A stretch of DNA of 64,000 nucleotides, taken from the NCBI RefSeq assembly GCF_000175575.2, contig NZ_CP005986.1, positions 2,118,615 through 2,182,614 on the forward strand, given 5' to 3'. Positions within the stretch are counted from its first letter, which is position 1. Each line of letters opens with the position of its first letter. The notes below the pieces were generated by a model. The model was not told the DNA's origin and searched no databases. It was given only the letters and a program-made list of their open reading frames with translations. The translations under genes were made by a program, and so were the position numbers. The stretch comes from Acidithiobacillus caldus ATCC 51756. GTDB lineage: Bacteria; Pseudomonadota; Gammaproteobacteria; Acidithiobacillales; Acidithiobacillaceae. This document shows, piece by piece, positions 16,028-25,827 of the stretch.

Positions 16028-18754
16028 TCAACTCCCCTCGTCCGCCGCCATACCCTCTTCCTGTGGCGAATGGGTAAAGATCAGCAGCAGGGCCGGCAGG
16101 ATCAGCAAAATGGACAGTAAAACCATGGCCAAAGCCAGACTCAGGGCTTTGCCGAGACTGGCCATGCCAGGATCACTGGAGACGGCAAGACTACCAAAGG
16201 CACTCAAGGTGGTCAGACCGCTGAAGAATACCGCCATGGGCGTCGAGGTCTGCAGCAGATGGGCAACGTCCACTCCACTGCGCCAGCGCAGCACGAGATA
16301 GATGGCAAAGGCAACGCCGAGGCCGATGAGCAGGGGTAGGACGATGATATTCCCGAGGTTGAAGCTCAGCCCCAGCAGGGACATGGTCGCAACCGTGAAA
16401 AGTGCCGCCAGCATCAGCGGAAGCATGACGAGGAGCACATCGCGATAGCGCCGCAGGGACACCAGCAGCAACAGGGCAATGCCGATGAGTGCCGTGAAGG
16501 TAGCCTGACGAAAGGCCGAGAGCACCGCCTCACCGCCCTCTATGAGCATCACCGGTGTGCCCACGGCATCCGGCACCACCCGCTGCACCGAACGCACGAA
16601 ATCCAGCATCTTGCGGTTACTGACGAGATTTTCCTTGGGGAAGACCTCGACCCGCGCCTGTCCACGGGCGTCGAGGTAACGCTCCCGCAGGTCCTCGGGC
16701 AGCGTGTTCAAGGTCACCGGCGACGCCATGAGTGCCTCTCCCAACTTTTTCAGCTCGCTGGGTAGAGTCCCCAACGCACTCTCCTGCAGACTTTGGAGGC
16801 GGGCGGGATCCTTGCGGGCAACGGGCAGAAAACGCGCGAGGCTTGCAGACAAGCGCTGTGCGGCAAGCAGTTCAGCGGAGGGCGGCGCCGACCCCGCCGA
16901 TACTGCCGTCCGCCTCGCGATGAGTTCCTGTAGTTTCCCTTGCAGCTTCTGTAGATCCGCAAGACTTTTCGAGTCGTCCGGTGGTGTCAATGTGGCGGGC
17001 ATCAGCAGCGAAAAGGGCGGCACGAGAATCTGCAGGTTCTGCAGGATCGCAAGCTTGGCCTGCTGATCCTTGGGGATGTAGCTGTCGATGGTGACCGTAC
17101 GCGCGACGGTGGGTAGCTTGTCCAGCTGCCTGGCGGTTTCCACGGCACTGGCGATATTCGGGCGCAGCACCTCGATCCGATAGGGAGCAGTATCGGGATC
17201 GGCCAGCAGGGACTCGAATACTCGCACCCCTTCCGCCTTTTGGTCGATCATATGCAATGGGTTGAAATCAAAAGATACCCGCAGGGCTGCGGGGATGGCG
17301 GCGAGGGCCAACAAGGCGACGCCTGTCAGGACCCAGTAGGCGTAACGGTGTATGGGATGACGGGCGAGGGTCGGTACCTTCTGAAAGTGGGGGTAGGTGA
17401 CACGCCGCAGAGACTGGGACGATATGGGCCAGACCGTGAGAATGGCCGGAACCATGGTCAGGGTGAGGATCAGGGCAATGAGCATGCTGGCCCCGGAAAC
17501 GAGACCGAGATCGACGATGCCGGCGTAGGTCGTGGGCACAAAGGCAAAGAAGCTCAGGGCCGCGGCCACCGCCGCCAGCGTCAGAGCACCGCCGATACCG
17601 CGGGTTACGCGCTCCATGGCTTCACGATGGGGCGCGCCATTGAAGAGCTCTTCGCGGTAGCGCATGCACAGCTGAATACCGAAGTCCACCCCCAAGCCGA
17701 CGAACAGTATGGCAAAGGCGACGGATATCAGATTGAAGGGACCGATGAAAAAGAGTGCCCAAGCCGTCGTGAACGCGATCCCGCTGATCAGACTCACGAA
17801 TACCGCAGTCACCAGGCGTGCCGAGCGTAGGGCGATGCTGACCAGGAGGATCTCGAGGATCAGGGTCAGGATCAGCGAGTAGGCAGCGCCGTGGCTGACG
17901 GTCTGCAACTGTTCGGCGTCGAGCACGGCGGAGCCCGTGATCCCAACCTGTACGCCGTGCTCCGGATCCAAATGCAGGGATTTGAGGCCCGCCTGCAAGC
18001 GCTGGATGGCGGCTGCAGCCGGCTCCAGAGCGTGGAAGTTCATCCGTGGCTCAACGACGACGAAGCGTTTGCGCGGTCCAAGATCGTTCAGACTGCCCCC
18101 CATGAGCTCGGCCCAGGACACGGTGTAGGGCTTGTTCTGCAGGTTGGCGACGATGGCATCGTTCAAGGCGTCGTAGACTTTGGTCAGACCACTCAGGGAA
18201 CTGCCACCGGAAAGCTCATGATCTATCGCCTCGGTGAGGAGCTTGCTGAGACCACCGATACCGGGATCCGCCGACAGGCGCGCGATGAGCGGCTGGGCGT
18301 CGGTGATACGCTTGGCGAATTCCTCTACCTTTGCCGTCGGCAGATAGAGCAGACCATTGCGTTGGAAAAAGGATCCACCCCCCGGCACGTACACCTGCGG
18401 GAAGGTCTCGGGATGGGAGCGCAGCCAGGCTTGGAGGCGGTCCACCGCCCCATCCGTGGTGCTTCGATTCTGCCCTTGCAAGACCACCACGATACTGTCG
18501 CGATCTTGCGGAAAGGCTTTTTTGTAGGCCGCTTCGCGCTGCTGAAACGGCAGATCGCGGGACAGTGCATCGCTGGTATCGGTGTTGATGGCAAAATGAC
18601 CGACCACGTAGTACACCGACGCCACCAAGGCCACCAGAAAAAACAGCAGGACGACGCGGGAAAAACGCACGCATCCGTCCACAACCGCCATCAGCAGACG
18701 GACGTAGGTCCTGCCCAGACCCGCGAGCACTCTATCGGCTGCCGGAAAAATCAC
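16028..18754 (-). CDS. hpnN: HpnN, RND-family hopanoid transporter
   Basis: About 908 residues with the MMPL/RND plan: one N-terminal helix, a large periplasmic loop, a block of membrane helices (including FVGLGVDFGIQLCMRYREEL, the RND-like motif), a second periplasmic loop and a second helix block with LIGLGVAFAIYLVLRWR. In Rhodopseudomonas and Burkholderia HpnN moves hopanoids to the outer membrane. The GTG at 18754 is preferred: GGGAG lies just upstream and the overlap with hpnK is 23 bases; an ATG 45 bases further upstream has no ribosome site. Inner-membrane location. Confidence 0.92.
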   Translation of the reverse strand: MIFPAADRVLAGLGRTYVRLLMAVVDGCVRFSRVVLLFFLVALVASVYYVVGHFAINTDTSDALSRDLPFQQREAAYKKAFPQDRDSIVVVLQGQNRSTTDGAVDRLQAWLRSHPETFPQVYVPGGGSFFQRNGLLYLPTAKVEEFAKRITDAQPLIARLSADPGIGGLSKLLTEAIDHELSGGSSLSGLTKVYDALNDAIVANLQNKPYTVSWAELMGGSLNDLGPRKRFVVVEPRMNFHALEPAAAAIQRLQAGLKSLHLDPEHGVQVGITGSAVLDAEQLQTVSHGAAYSLILTLILEILLVSIALRSARLVTAVFVSLISGIAFTTAWALFFIGPFNLISVAFAILFVGLGVDFGIQLCMRYREELFNGAPHREAMERVTRGIGGALTLAAVAAALSFFAFVPTTYAGIVDLGLVSGASMLIALILTLTMVPAILTVWPISSQSLRRVTYPHFQKVPTLARHPIHRYAYWVLTGVALLALAAIPAALRVSFDFNPLHMIDQKAEGVRVFESLLADPDTAPYRIEVLRPNIASAVETARQLDKLPTVARTVTIDSYIPKDQQAKLAILQNLQILVPPFSLLMPATLTPPDDSKSLADLQKLQGKLQELIARRTAVSAGSAPPSAELLAAQRLSASLARFLPVARKDPARLQSLQESALGTLPSELKKLGEALMASPVTLNTLPEDLRERYLDARGQARVEVFPKENLVSNRKMLDFVRSVQRVVPDAVGTPVMLIEGGEAVLSAFRQATFTALIGIALLLLVSLRRYRDVLLVMLPLMLAALFTVATMSLLGLSFNLGNIIVLPLLIGLGVAFAIYLVLRWRSGVDVAHLLQTSTPMAVFFSGLTTLSAFGSLAVSSDPGMASLGKALSLALAMVLLSILLILPALLLIFTHSPQEEGMAADEGS

Positions 18755-19616
18755 GGAAGCTCCCGCACACGAAACAGGCCTCGCGTACATAGCTCGCAAG
18801 GTCCGGATTCAACAGGGATTGCCACTCGGCCACTGGGCGATATTGGGGCATCAACTGTCGCAGTAGCGGCGTCTGGCGACTGGCGGGATGGAAATAGACT
18901 TCCGCCAGGACGCCATGGGGTAAACAGTGCAGGGCCCGGGACAAGGCCATGCTGTCCATACGCCCGGTGGCCTGCAGTCCCACCAGAATGTCGTTACACG
19001 CCATGCCGGCAGCGCGAATCCGGCGTTTCATACGGCCCACCCAGGGACTGAGCAGCAACGCGCCCACGCTGTCCTGCCAGGACAGCTTTTCCATACAACG
19101 TTTCAGCTGGAGCGGCTCCCAGGGCAGCCGCACCCAGCCCAGCCCGTAGTCCTTGCCAATATCCAACAGCAGGCGCAGTACGGTGGGGTGAACGTGCAGG
19201 TGCTTGTGGGCGTTGGCGTGATCCAGGGACAGCCCCGTTGCCGCAAAGGCCTCGAACTGCGCCCGGATCTCCGCCGCAAGTTGCCGACGCACGCGTGCCA
19301 GGAAGAAATAACGAAAACCGCGGCGCCAGAGATCGGCGGCAAAACGGCCCTGGTCGTCTACCAGGTCCGGAATCTGGTCCGCGGGAAGGGTTGGGGTACC
19401 GTCCACTAGGGTCAGGTGCAATCCAACCCCAAGGCCCGGAAGCGCCCGCGCCCGGGCCACGGCATCGGCGGCCGCAGGCGCCGACACCATCAGACTGGCG
19501 CTGGTGAGCAGGCCATTCCGGAATGCCGACTCCACCGCTTCATTGACGGCAACGTCCAGACCAAAGTCGTCGGCATTGAATACGATACGCCGCGGGGCGA
19601 GGTCTGCGGCACTCAA
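18732..19616 (-). CDS. hpnK: HpnK, YdjC-family deacetylase
   Basis: 294 residues. The YdjC/ChbG signature is present: IVFNADDFGLDVAVNEAV with the metal-binding Asp pair, GLHLTLVDG and LDHANAHKHLHVHPTV with metal-binding His residues, and EVYFHP near the C-terminus. HpnK removes the N-acetyl group from the aminosugar on bacteriohopanetetrol glycosides made by HpnI, before HpnJ ring contraction to the cyclitol ether. It overlaps hpnJ by four bases and hpnN by 23. Confidence 0.93.
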   Translation of the reverse strand: MSAADLAPRRIVFNADDFGLDVAVNEAVESAFRNGLLTSASLMVSAPAAADAVARARALPGLGVGLHLTLVDGTPTLPADQIPDLVDDQGRFAADLWRRGFRYFFLARVRRQLAAEIRAQFEAFAATGLSLDHANAHKHLHVHPTVLRLLLDIGKDYGLGWVRLPWEPLQLKRCMEKLSWQDSVGALLLSPWVGRMKRRIRAAGMACNDILVGLQATGRMDSMALSRALHCLPHGVLAEVYFHPASRQTPLLRQLMPQYRPVAEWQSLLNPDLASYVREACFVCGSFRDFSGSR

Positions 19617-21040
19617 CCGTGGCGCTGGCGCAGAAAACGCACGAACTCGACGCCCTCTCGCAGACGCCGTTTCATCATCTGTGAGCTGCGCAGCATTTCA
19701 CCGGTGATTTCGGCTATCTTGCCGGCACGGAAGTAGAAGCGCTTGTACATCACCTCCACCGAATCGAAGATTTCCGTGTGATTCAGATGCGGGTAGCTCA
19801 TGGGGCTGATCTGCACCCCACGATCGTTGACGAGGTGCGCCTCATCCTCATCCGTGAGCCAGCCCTCCCGCTTGGCCTGGTTGTAGAGGTAGGTTCCGGG
19901 ATAGGGGGCTGCCAGCGACACCTGGATGGTGTGGGGATTGATTTCTTTGGCGAAATTGATGGTTTTCTGGATCGTTTCCCGGGTTTCGCCCGGCAGGCCG
20001 AGGATGAAGGTACCGTGGATGGTAATGCCGAGCTCGTGGCAATCCTTGGTGAACTTGCGTGCCGCCTCCACCTTCAGCCCTTTCTTGATGTTGTTGAGGA
20101 TCTGCTGATCTCCGGACTCGTAGCCCACCAAGAGCAGGCGCAAGCCGTTGTCGCGCAGGACCTTGAGGGTCTCATAGGGTACATTGGCCTTGGCATTGCA
20201 GGACCAGGTCACCCCGAGCTTGCCCAGGCCACGGGCTATTTCCTCTGCGCGCGGCCGGTCGTCGGTAAAGGTATCGTCGTCGAAGAAGATCTCCTGCACC
20301 TGCGGGAACTGCTTCTGGATATAGCGCACTTCTTCCAGGACGTTGGCGGCACTGCGGGTACGATAGCGGTGCCCGCCCACGGTCTGCGGCCAGAGGCAGA
20401 AGGTGCACTGGGAGCGGCAACCCCGTCCCGTGTAGAAGGAGACATAGGGGTGCTTGAGATAGCCGATGAAGTAGTCCTCGATGCGCAGATCGCGCTTGTA
20501 GACCTCGGACACAAAGGGCAGAGCGTCCATGTCTTCGATCATGGCGCGGTCAGGATTGCCATGTATGCGGCCGTCGGCGTCGCGGTAGTGAATGCCGTCC
20601 ACCTCCGCCAGGGGACGCCCTTCGGCAATTTCCTTCAGGGTGTAGTCGAACTCTTCACGGGCGACGAAATCGATGGCGGGCGAGGCCTGCAGGGAGGTTT
20701 CCGGCTCCACCGCCACCTTCGCACCCACCAGACCGATCTGCATCTGGGGGTAATGCGCCTTCAGGGTCTCGGCCATGCGCAGATCCGAGGGGAAGGAAGG
20801 GGTACTGGTGTGGATGATGCAGAGTTCGTAATCCTTGGCTACCCGGAGGGTTTCTTCCACCGTGACGTCGGCAGGCGGAGCGTCCAGCAGACGGCTTCCG
20901 GGAATCATCGCCGCCGGCTGCGCCAACCAGGTGGGGAACCAGAACGAGCGGATCTCCCGCTTGGCTTGGTAGCGCGAGCCCGCGCCACCATCGAAGCCTT
21001 CAAAGGATGGCGCCTGCAAAAACAAGGTCTTCATGGTCAT
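19613..21040 (-). CDS. hpnJ: HpnJ, B12-type radical SAM enzyme for cyclitol ether formation
   Basis: 475 residues. An N-terminal cobalamin-binding-like half precedes the radical SAM motif CRSQCTFC (Cys208, Cys212, Cys215), followed by EIFFDDDTFTDD and GTFILGLPGETRETI. HpnJ converts the glucosamine headgroup of bacteriohopanetetrol to the cyclitol ether. The ATG at 21040 overlaps the hpnI stop as ATGA; a second ATG two codons on is equally possible. HpnI, HpnJ and HpnK together predict BHT cyclitol ether as a product in this organism. Confidence 0.94.
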   Translation of the reverse strand: MTMKTLFLQAPSFEGFDGGAGSRYQAKREIRSFWFPTWLAQPAAMIPGSRLLDAPPADVTVEETLRVAKDYELCIIHTSTPSFPSDLRMAETLKAHYPQMQIGLVGAKVAVEPETSLQASPAIDFVAREEFDYTLKEIAEGRPLAEVDGIHYRDADGRIHGNPDRAMIEDMDALPFVSEVYKRDLRIEDYFIGYLKHPYVSFYTGRGCRSQCTFCLWPQTVGGHRYRTRSAANVLEEVRYIQKQFPQVQEIFFDDDTFTDDRPRAEEIARGLGKLGVTWSCNAKANVPYETLKVLRDNGLRLLLVGYESGDQQILNNIKKGLKVEAARKFTKDCHELGITIHGTFILGLPGETRETIQKTINFAKEINPHTIQVSLAAPYPGTYLYNQAKREGWLTDEDEAHLVNDRGVQISPMSYPHLNHTEIFDSVEVMYKRFYFRAGKIAEITGEMLRSSQMMKRRLREGVEFVRFLRQRHG

Positions 21041-22200
21041 CGTTGCACTCCGTCTCCGCCACGCATGCGACCGTGGCTGTCGTAGGCATAGTCACTCCCC
21101 TGCCAGTATACCCGACGTGAAACCCAGGCCACAGCCCAGATCCACAGGGCGAGCAGGTCGCCGAGCAGTACCGCCGCAGGCGGCAAGGGATTTTTGAGCA
21201 GCTTCGCAATCGCCCTATGGTACACGAGCCTCAGCGTGAGAACCACAGGGATGAGGATCCAGCCGCCCCAGCCGAGCCAGGGCGCGAGGATCATGGTCAA
21301 AGGCAAGGGGTAGCTCAGGAAAGAAAAAGCGTGCCCCAAAGGCTGTACCGAACGGGTGGTGCGCGCCCAGCGCAGGGCGTGGCGATGGAACGCGCGAAAA
21401 CCGGCTTCCATCACCTGGGTATCCACCACATAATTCGACAGCGCGATCTCCTTGCCGTGGGCTCGAACGCGGGCTCCCAGGGCATAGTCGTCGGCAAGAC
21501 TGTCGGCAATGGCCCGCCAGCCTCCGCAGAGCTCCAGCATGTCGCGGCGCAGGGCCATGGTGGCGCCGGCACAATAGATGGTCGGCCCGAGACGATTGGC
21601 CACGAGCACCGAGGGAAGGAAAAGCTCCTGGACCTGCGCTGCCAGCACCGAAGACCAGAAATGCCGGTCCGGCCGCGGGCGATAGAGGCAGGTCACGAGC
21701 CCCACCCGCGGACCCTCCAGGGCGGCCACGACCCGGCGCAGATAGTCGGGCCCTACGGCGATGTCGGCGTCCTGGATCACCACGACCGGTGCAAGCCCGA
21801 GGTCGCTCATTCCGGCGAGGTTGTTGACCTTGGGATTGCTGCCCAGGCGGCAATCGTGCAGGCGCCAGCGCAGGGGCAACTGGGGGTGCTGACGCTGCAG
21901 CGCCTCCAGGACCTGCAGGGCGGGATCCGTGGCCTGCTGTACGCCACAGATGAGGGTGTAGTCGGGATAGTTCTGCCGCGCAGCCGCCAGCACGAGGTCG
22001 GCCAGTGTGGGATCGGCACCGTGGAGGGGCTTGAGCAGACTCACGGTGGGCCAGGCTGGCACGGACGGTGCGTTGCCGTCGTCCATCTCCAACAGATGCG
22101 GCTGCCAGCGTCGCAGGGAGTGCCAGGCCAGGCCCCAGTAACCAAAACTCGCCACCAGCAGAAGCCCGCAGAGCAGCTGCCAGATTTCCCAGGCCGACAT
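21037..22200 (-). CDS. hpnI: HpnI, BHT N-acetylglucosaminyltransferase
   Basis: 387 residues of the ceramide-glucosyltransferase-like GT21 family. An N-terminal membrane helix is followed by the GT-A domain with VSLLKPLHGADP, VVIQDADIAVGPDYL (metal/nucleotide-binding Asp residues), DDYALGARV and the RHALRWARTTR motif of processive GT2/GT21 enzymes, then two to three C-terminal helices. HpnI adds N-acetylglucosamine to bacteriohopanetetrol. It begins two bases after hpnA ends and overlaps hpnJ. Confidence 0.93.
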   Translation of the reverse strand: MSAWEIWQLLCGLLLVASFGYWGLAWHSLRRWQPHLLEMDDGNAPSVPAWPTVSLLKPLHGADPTLADLVLAAARQNYPDYTLICGVQQATDPALQVLEALQRQHPQLPLRWRLHDCRLGSNPKVNNLAGMSDLGLAPVVVIQDADIAVGPDYLRRVVAALEGPRVGLVTCLYRPRPDRHFWSSVLAAQVQELFLPSVLVANRLGPTIYCAGATMALRRDMLELCGGWRAIADSLADDYALGARVRAHGKEIALSNYVVDTQVMEAGFRAFHRHALRWARTTRSVQPLGHAFSFLSYPLPLTMILAPWLGWGGWILIPVVLTLRLVYHRAIAKLLKNPLPPAAVLLGDLLALWIWAVAWVSRRVYWQGSDYAYDSHGRMRGGDGVQR

Positions 22201-22202
22201 GC

Positions 22203-23186
22203 TCAGCTGGCCGGTGTCTGCAAGAACCAGCGCACGGCGTCGCGCAGAGCCTCTTCCGCCGGCCGGTGGCGGTACCCGAGTTCGGCTTCGGCCTTGGCGG
22301 AGCTGAAGTACATGCGATGGGCGGCCATGCGCAGCTCGTCCACCGTCACCAGGGGTGTGCCACGGCCACGGGCGCGCACCCAGGCCTCCGCCGCCCAGGC
22401 GACGGGGTACAGGGCGCTGCGCGGCAGACGCACACGGGGTGAGGGGCGACCCGTGAGCCCGGCGATGCGGGTGAGGATGGCGGCCAGGGACAGGTTGTCT
22501 CCCCCCAGGATGTAGCGTTCACCCGGTCGTCCGTGCTGGAAGGCCAGCCAGTGTCCCTCTGCCACATCGTCCACGTGAACGATATTGAGACCGGTGTCGA
22601 CGTAGGCAGGCATACGTCCCAGCGCTGCATCCCGCACCATGCGTCCGGTGGGGGTTGGTTTGACATCGCCGGGGCCAACGGGCGTCGAGGGATTGACGAT
22701 GACGATGGGGGCCTGGTGCCGCTGCTGGATCTGGCGCACGGCCTCCTCGGCAAGAAACTTGGAGCGCTTGTAGCTGCCGATCATGTCGTCCAACGAAGAC
22801 GGGGCGGCCTCGTCGCTGGGGCGACCATCGCCATAGAAACCCAGTACCGCAACACTGCTGGTATAGACGATACGCTCGACACCGGCGGCCAGAGCTGCTT
22901 CCATGAGGGCAACGGTACCGTCGACGTTGGCGCGCATCATGGCCGCCGGGTCCGGTACCCAGAGTCGATAGTCGGCGGCCACGTGAAAAACTGCCTGACA
23001 ACCCTGCACGGCCGCCTCGAGGCTCGCCGGTTCGAGCAGATCGCCGTAGCACAACTCCACATCGTCCCTTTCAAGGACGCTGGAGGGTTTACGCAACAGC
23101 AGACGGATCTCCAGATTTTCCGCCTGCAGGCGCCGCAGAACGGCACTACCGACGAAGCCGGACGCCCCCGTCACCAGGACTTTCAT
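22203..23186 (-). CDS. hpnA: HpnA, NAD-dependent epimerase/dehydratase-like protein
   Basis: 327-residue extended SDR. Rossmann motif VTGASGFVGSAVLRRL at residues 5-20, TSSVAVLG and active-site YKRSKFLAE (YxxxK), then NIVHVDDVAEGH. HpnA marks hopanoid clusters; its reaction is not firmly established, though it is discussed as acting on the hopanoid side chain or its sugar. The ATG at 23186 overlaps the hpnG stop by four bases; the longer frame runs through hpnG antisense to nothing useful and lacks a ribosome site. Confidence 0.92.
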   Translation of the reverse strand: MKVLVTGASGFVGSAVLRRLQAENLEIRLLLRKPSSVLERDDVELCYGDLLEPASLEAAVQGCQAVFHVAADYRLWVPDPAAMMRANVDGTVALMEAALAAGVERIVYTSSVAVLGFYGDGRPSDEAAPSSLDDMIGSYKRSKFLAEEAVRQIQQRHQAPIVIVNPSTPVGPGDVKPTPTGRMVRDAALGRMPAYVDTGLNIVHVDDVAEGHWLAFQHGRPGERYILGGDNLSLAAILTRIAGLTGRPSPRVRLPRSALYPVAWAAEAWVRARGRGTPLVTVDELRMAAHRMYFSSAKAEAELGYRHRPAEEALRDAVRWFLQTPAS

Positions 23187-23890
23187 GCGTCCAGCCCCGC
23201 ATGCAGACACTCGGCCGCCCGCCGCAGACTGGTACTCGCCGCCTCCAGATCCCGGCCAAGAACCATCAGCACCGGCAGATCCTGCGGCCGCCGGGACAGC
23301 AGTCCTAGAAAGACGCGCGGTTGCAGGCGACCAAAGGCATCCACGCCACCCAAAGCAGCCTTGGGAAGACGGCGCTGCAGTGGGTCGAGGATGGCGCGCA
23401 CGGCGAGCCACGGGCGTTGCGCCTCAGTGGCCACGGCCGCCACGGCACCACTCTCCATGTCCAGGGCCGCCGCTCCATGGCTTCGCCCCAGCGCCTCCTT
23501 GCCCTGCGGTTCGACGCAGGCCTCGCCGACCGTGAGGAGTGGACGACCGCAGACCTGCCAACGCCGCTGCGTCGGCAGTTTGGCCAGGAGCCGGCTGCGC
23601 AGGGATTCGTCGGCGGCCCAGCGCTGTTCTTGCCAGAGCACCTCATGGGGCAGACACAGGGTACCCGGGCGCAATTCGGGCTGCAGGGCAGCGGCGGTAC
23701 CGAAGGACACCAAGGCCTGGGCACCGTCGTCCAACAACTGTCGCGCCGCCAGCGCCGCCCGCTCTGGACCCATGCCCGACAGGCGGACTAGGAGATGCTC
23801 ACCCAGGGCGTGCGTTTGCCCCGGCCGTGGTTTTTTCAGTCCCAGACTGCGAGCCTCCGCAAATAGCGCCGTAACGATGCCTAGGCGCAA
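23183..23890 (-). CDS. hpnG: HpnG, adenosylhopane nucleosidase/phosphorylase
   Basis: 235 residues of the nucleoside phosphorylase fold: GIVTALFAEARSLG at the start, LSGMGPERAALAARQLLDDGAQALVSFGTA in the middle, and HGAAALDMESGAVAAVA with the substrate-binding Met-Glu. HpnG removes adenine from adenosylhopane made by HpnH to give ribosylhopane. No ATG fits; the TTG at 23890 is preceded by GGAG at good spacing and overlaps the end of shc by ten bases, so translation is probably coupled to shc. Use of TTG may lower HpnG levels. Confidence 0.9.
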   Translation of the reverse strand: MRLGIVTALFAEARSLGLKKPRPGQTHALGEHLLVRLSGMGPERAALAARQLLDDGAQALVSFGTAAALQPELRPGTLCLPHEVLWQEQRWAADESLRSRLLAKLPTQRRWQVCGRPLLTVGEACVEPQGKEALGRSHGAAALDMESGAVAAVATEAQRPWLAVRAILDPLQRRLPKAALGGVDAFGRLQPRVFLGLLSRRPQDLPVLMVLGRDLEAASTSLRRAAECLHAGLDA

Positions 23891-25827
23891 TGCCGCTCCG
23901 TGATGTTGCGATAGCGCGCCAGGGCCCAGAGCGGGAAATAGATCTTGTAGCCGTGGTAGGTGAGGTAAAAGACTCGGGGGAAACCCGGCGCATTGAAATA
24001 CGGATCCTGCCAGTCGCCGGGCTGCTCCTGATGACGCTGGAGCCATTGGATACCGCGCCGCAGCGATTCGCTGTCGCTATCCCCCGCCGCCATCAGGGCG
24101 AGGCAGGCCCAGGCGGTCTGGGCCGCGGTGCTCTCCTGCCCGAGACCCGCGAGGCCCGGGTCGGCATAGCTGTCGTTACTCTCGCCCCAGCCGCCGTCGT
24201 CCTGCTGCACCGAGCGCAGCCAGTGTGCCGCCCTGGCCATGGCATCGCGGACCTCTGCGCCCGGATCTCGGAGTTCGGCCATTCCCATGAGTACCGACCA
24301 GGTCCCGTAAATGTAGTTGGTGCCCCAGCGGCCAAACCAGGCACCCGAGGGTTCCTGCTCGCGCAGAAGGTACTGGATGAGCCGTGCGCGCACCGGAGCG
24401 TCCTGCTCCCGATCAAGAATGGCGAGGAAGGCGAGGACCCGTCCCGATACGTCGGCGGTGGGCGGATCCAGCAAGGCCTTGTGATCCGCGAAGGGAATTT
24501 CGTTGAGGTAGTAATAGGTGTTGTCCACGTCGTAGGCGCCGAAACCGCCATTGCGGGACTGCATACCGGCAAGCCAGTTTGCGGCACGCTCCACGGCGGG
24601 ACGATCCTCCGGGCGGCGCGCGCGCGCCAGGGCCCAGGCCACCGCGGCGGTGTCGTCCAGATCCGGGTAGTAGGGATTGGCGTACTGAAAGGCCCAGCCG
24701 CCCCCGGCCAGGTGCGGCCGGCGCTCACGCCAGTCACCGGGGGCGTCGGTGATCTGCCGATCCAGTAACCACTGCATGCTGCGCCTTGCCGCTTCGCTGA
24801 CATCGCCATCCGCCTCGAGGAGTGCGTGCAGGGCAAGGCAGGTATCCCAGACCGGCGATACGCAGGGCTGACAGTAGGCCTCTCCGGCACGCTCCACCAC
24901 GAGCTTGGTCAAGGCGGCACGGGTCTGCTGCCGATAGGGATGCTCGGCAGCGTAGCCCAGGAGTGCCAGGGCCTCGTGGGCATTGACCATGGCTGGAAAA
25001 ATGCCATTGAGCCCATCTTCGCCGTTGAGGCGCTCGATGAACCAGGCCTCGGCCCGGGCGATTGCCCGGCGTCGCAGAGCCTGGGGAATCCAGGACTCCA
25101 AGGCGCGCCCGAGGCGGTCGAACCAGAGAAAGATCCGCGATACCCAACCTTGCAGGGCGTGGGCAAAGTAATCGTCGATATCCTCGGGGGGCCGCGTGAA
25201 GAGTTCGCGGATATGCACGCCCAAGGGATTCTTGGCCTGGGGTTTGAGGCTGCAGAGGATGAACAGGGGCACCATCACGGTCCGCGACCACGATGCCACC
25301 TTATAGATGTGCATGGGAAACCAGCGCGGAAAGAGCAGGATTTCCACGGGGATGAAGGGCACGGCACGCCACGGTACCTGCCCGAAAAGCGCCAGAGTGA
25401 TGCGGGTGAAGACATTGGCGCGCTCGGCGCCGCCGTGGGCGAGAATGGCGCTACGTGCGCGACGCATGTGCGCCGCCTCGGGATCATCGCCGGCGAGCTT
25501 CAGGGCAAAGTAGGCCTTCACCGACGCGCTCATGTCGAAGTGTCCGCCGTGGTAGAGGGACCAGCCGCCGTGATTCTCCTGCTTGCGGCGCAGATAGGCG
25601 GCCATTTTCGCCTCCAGGGCGGCATCCCGCTCATCCATGTAGTGCATCATCAGGATGTATTCGGCGGGGATGGTGCAGTCCGCTTCGAACTCGAAACACC
25701 AATGCCCATCTGCGGCCTGGTGCTGGAGCAAGGCTGCCTGGGCCGCGGCAATGCTGCGCTGCAGAGCGCTCGGCCTGGGCTCGGCGCTGCGGTGGGGGCG
25801 CGTCAGGTTATGCACGACGGGATTCAT
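23881..25827 (-). CDS. shc: Squalene-hopene cyclase
   Basis: 648 residues, the usual size. The catalytic protonating motif DxDD is DLDD at residues 389-392 (PYYPDLDDTAAVAWAL). Several QW repeats are visible, such as GGWSLYHGG, GGWAFQYANP, RNGGFGAYD and DDGGWGES. The enzyme converts squalene to hopene/hopanol at the inner membrane through a monotopic helical region. The ATG overlaps the squalene synthase stop as ATGA. Also called hpnF. Confidence 0.97.
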   Translation of the reverse strand: MNPVVHNLTRPHRSAEPRPSALQRSIAAAQAALLQHQAADGHWCFEFEADCTIPAEYILMMHYMDERDAALEAKMAAYLRRKQENHGGWSLYHGGHFDMSASVKAYFALKLAGDDPEAAHMRRARSAILAHGGAERANVFTRITLALFGQVPWRAVPFIPVEILLFPRWFPMHIYKVASWSRTVMVPLFILCSLKPQAKNPLGVHIRELFTRPPEDIDDYFAHALQGWVSRIFLWFDRLGRALESWIPQALRRRAIARAEAWFIERLNGEDGLNGIFPAMVNAHEALALLGYAAEHPYRQQTRAALTKLVVERAGEAYCQPCVSPVWDTCLALHALLEADGDVSEAARRSMQWLLDRQITDAPGDWRERRPHLAGGGWAFQYANPYYPDLDDTAAVAWALARARRPEDRPAVERAANWLAGMQSRNGGFGAYDVDNTYYYLNEIPFADHKALLDPPTADVSGRVLAFLAILDREQDAPVRARLIQYLLREQEPSGAWFGRWGTNYIYGTWSVLMGMAELRDPGAEVRDAMARAAHWLRSVQQDDGGWGESNDSYADPGLAGLGQESTAAQTAWACLALMAAGDSDSESLRRGIQWLQRHQEQPGDWQDPYFNAPGFPRVFYLTYHGYKIYFPLWALARYRNITERHCA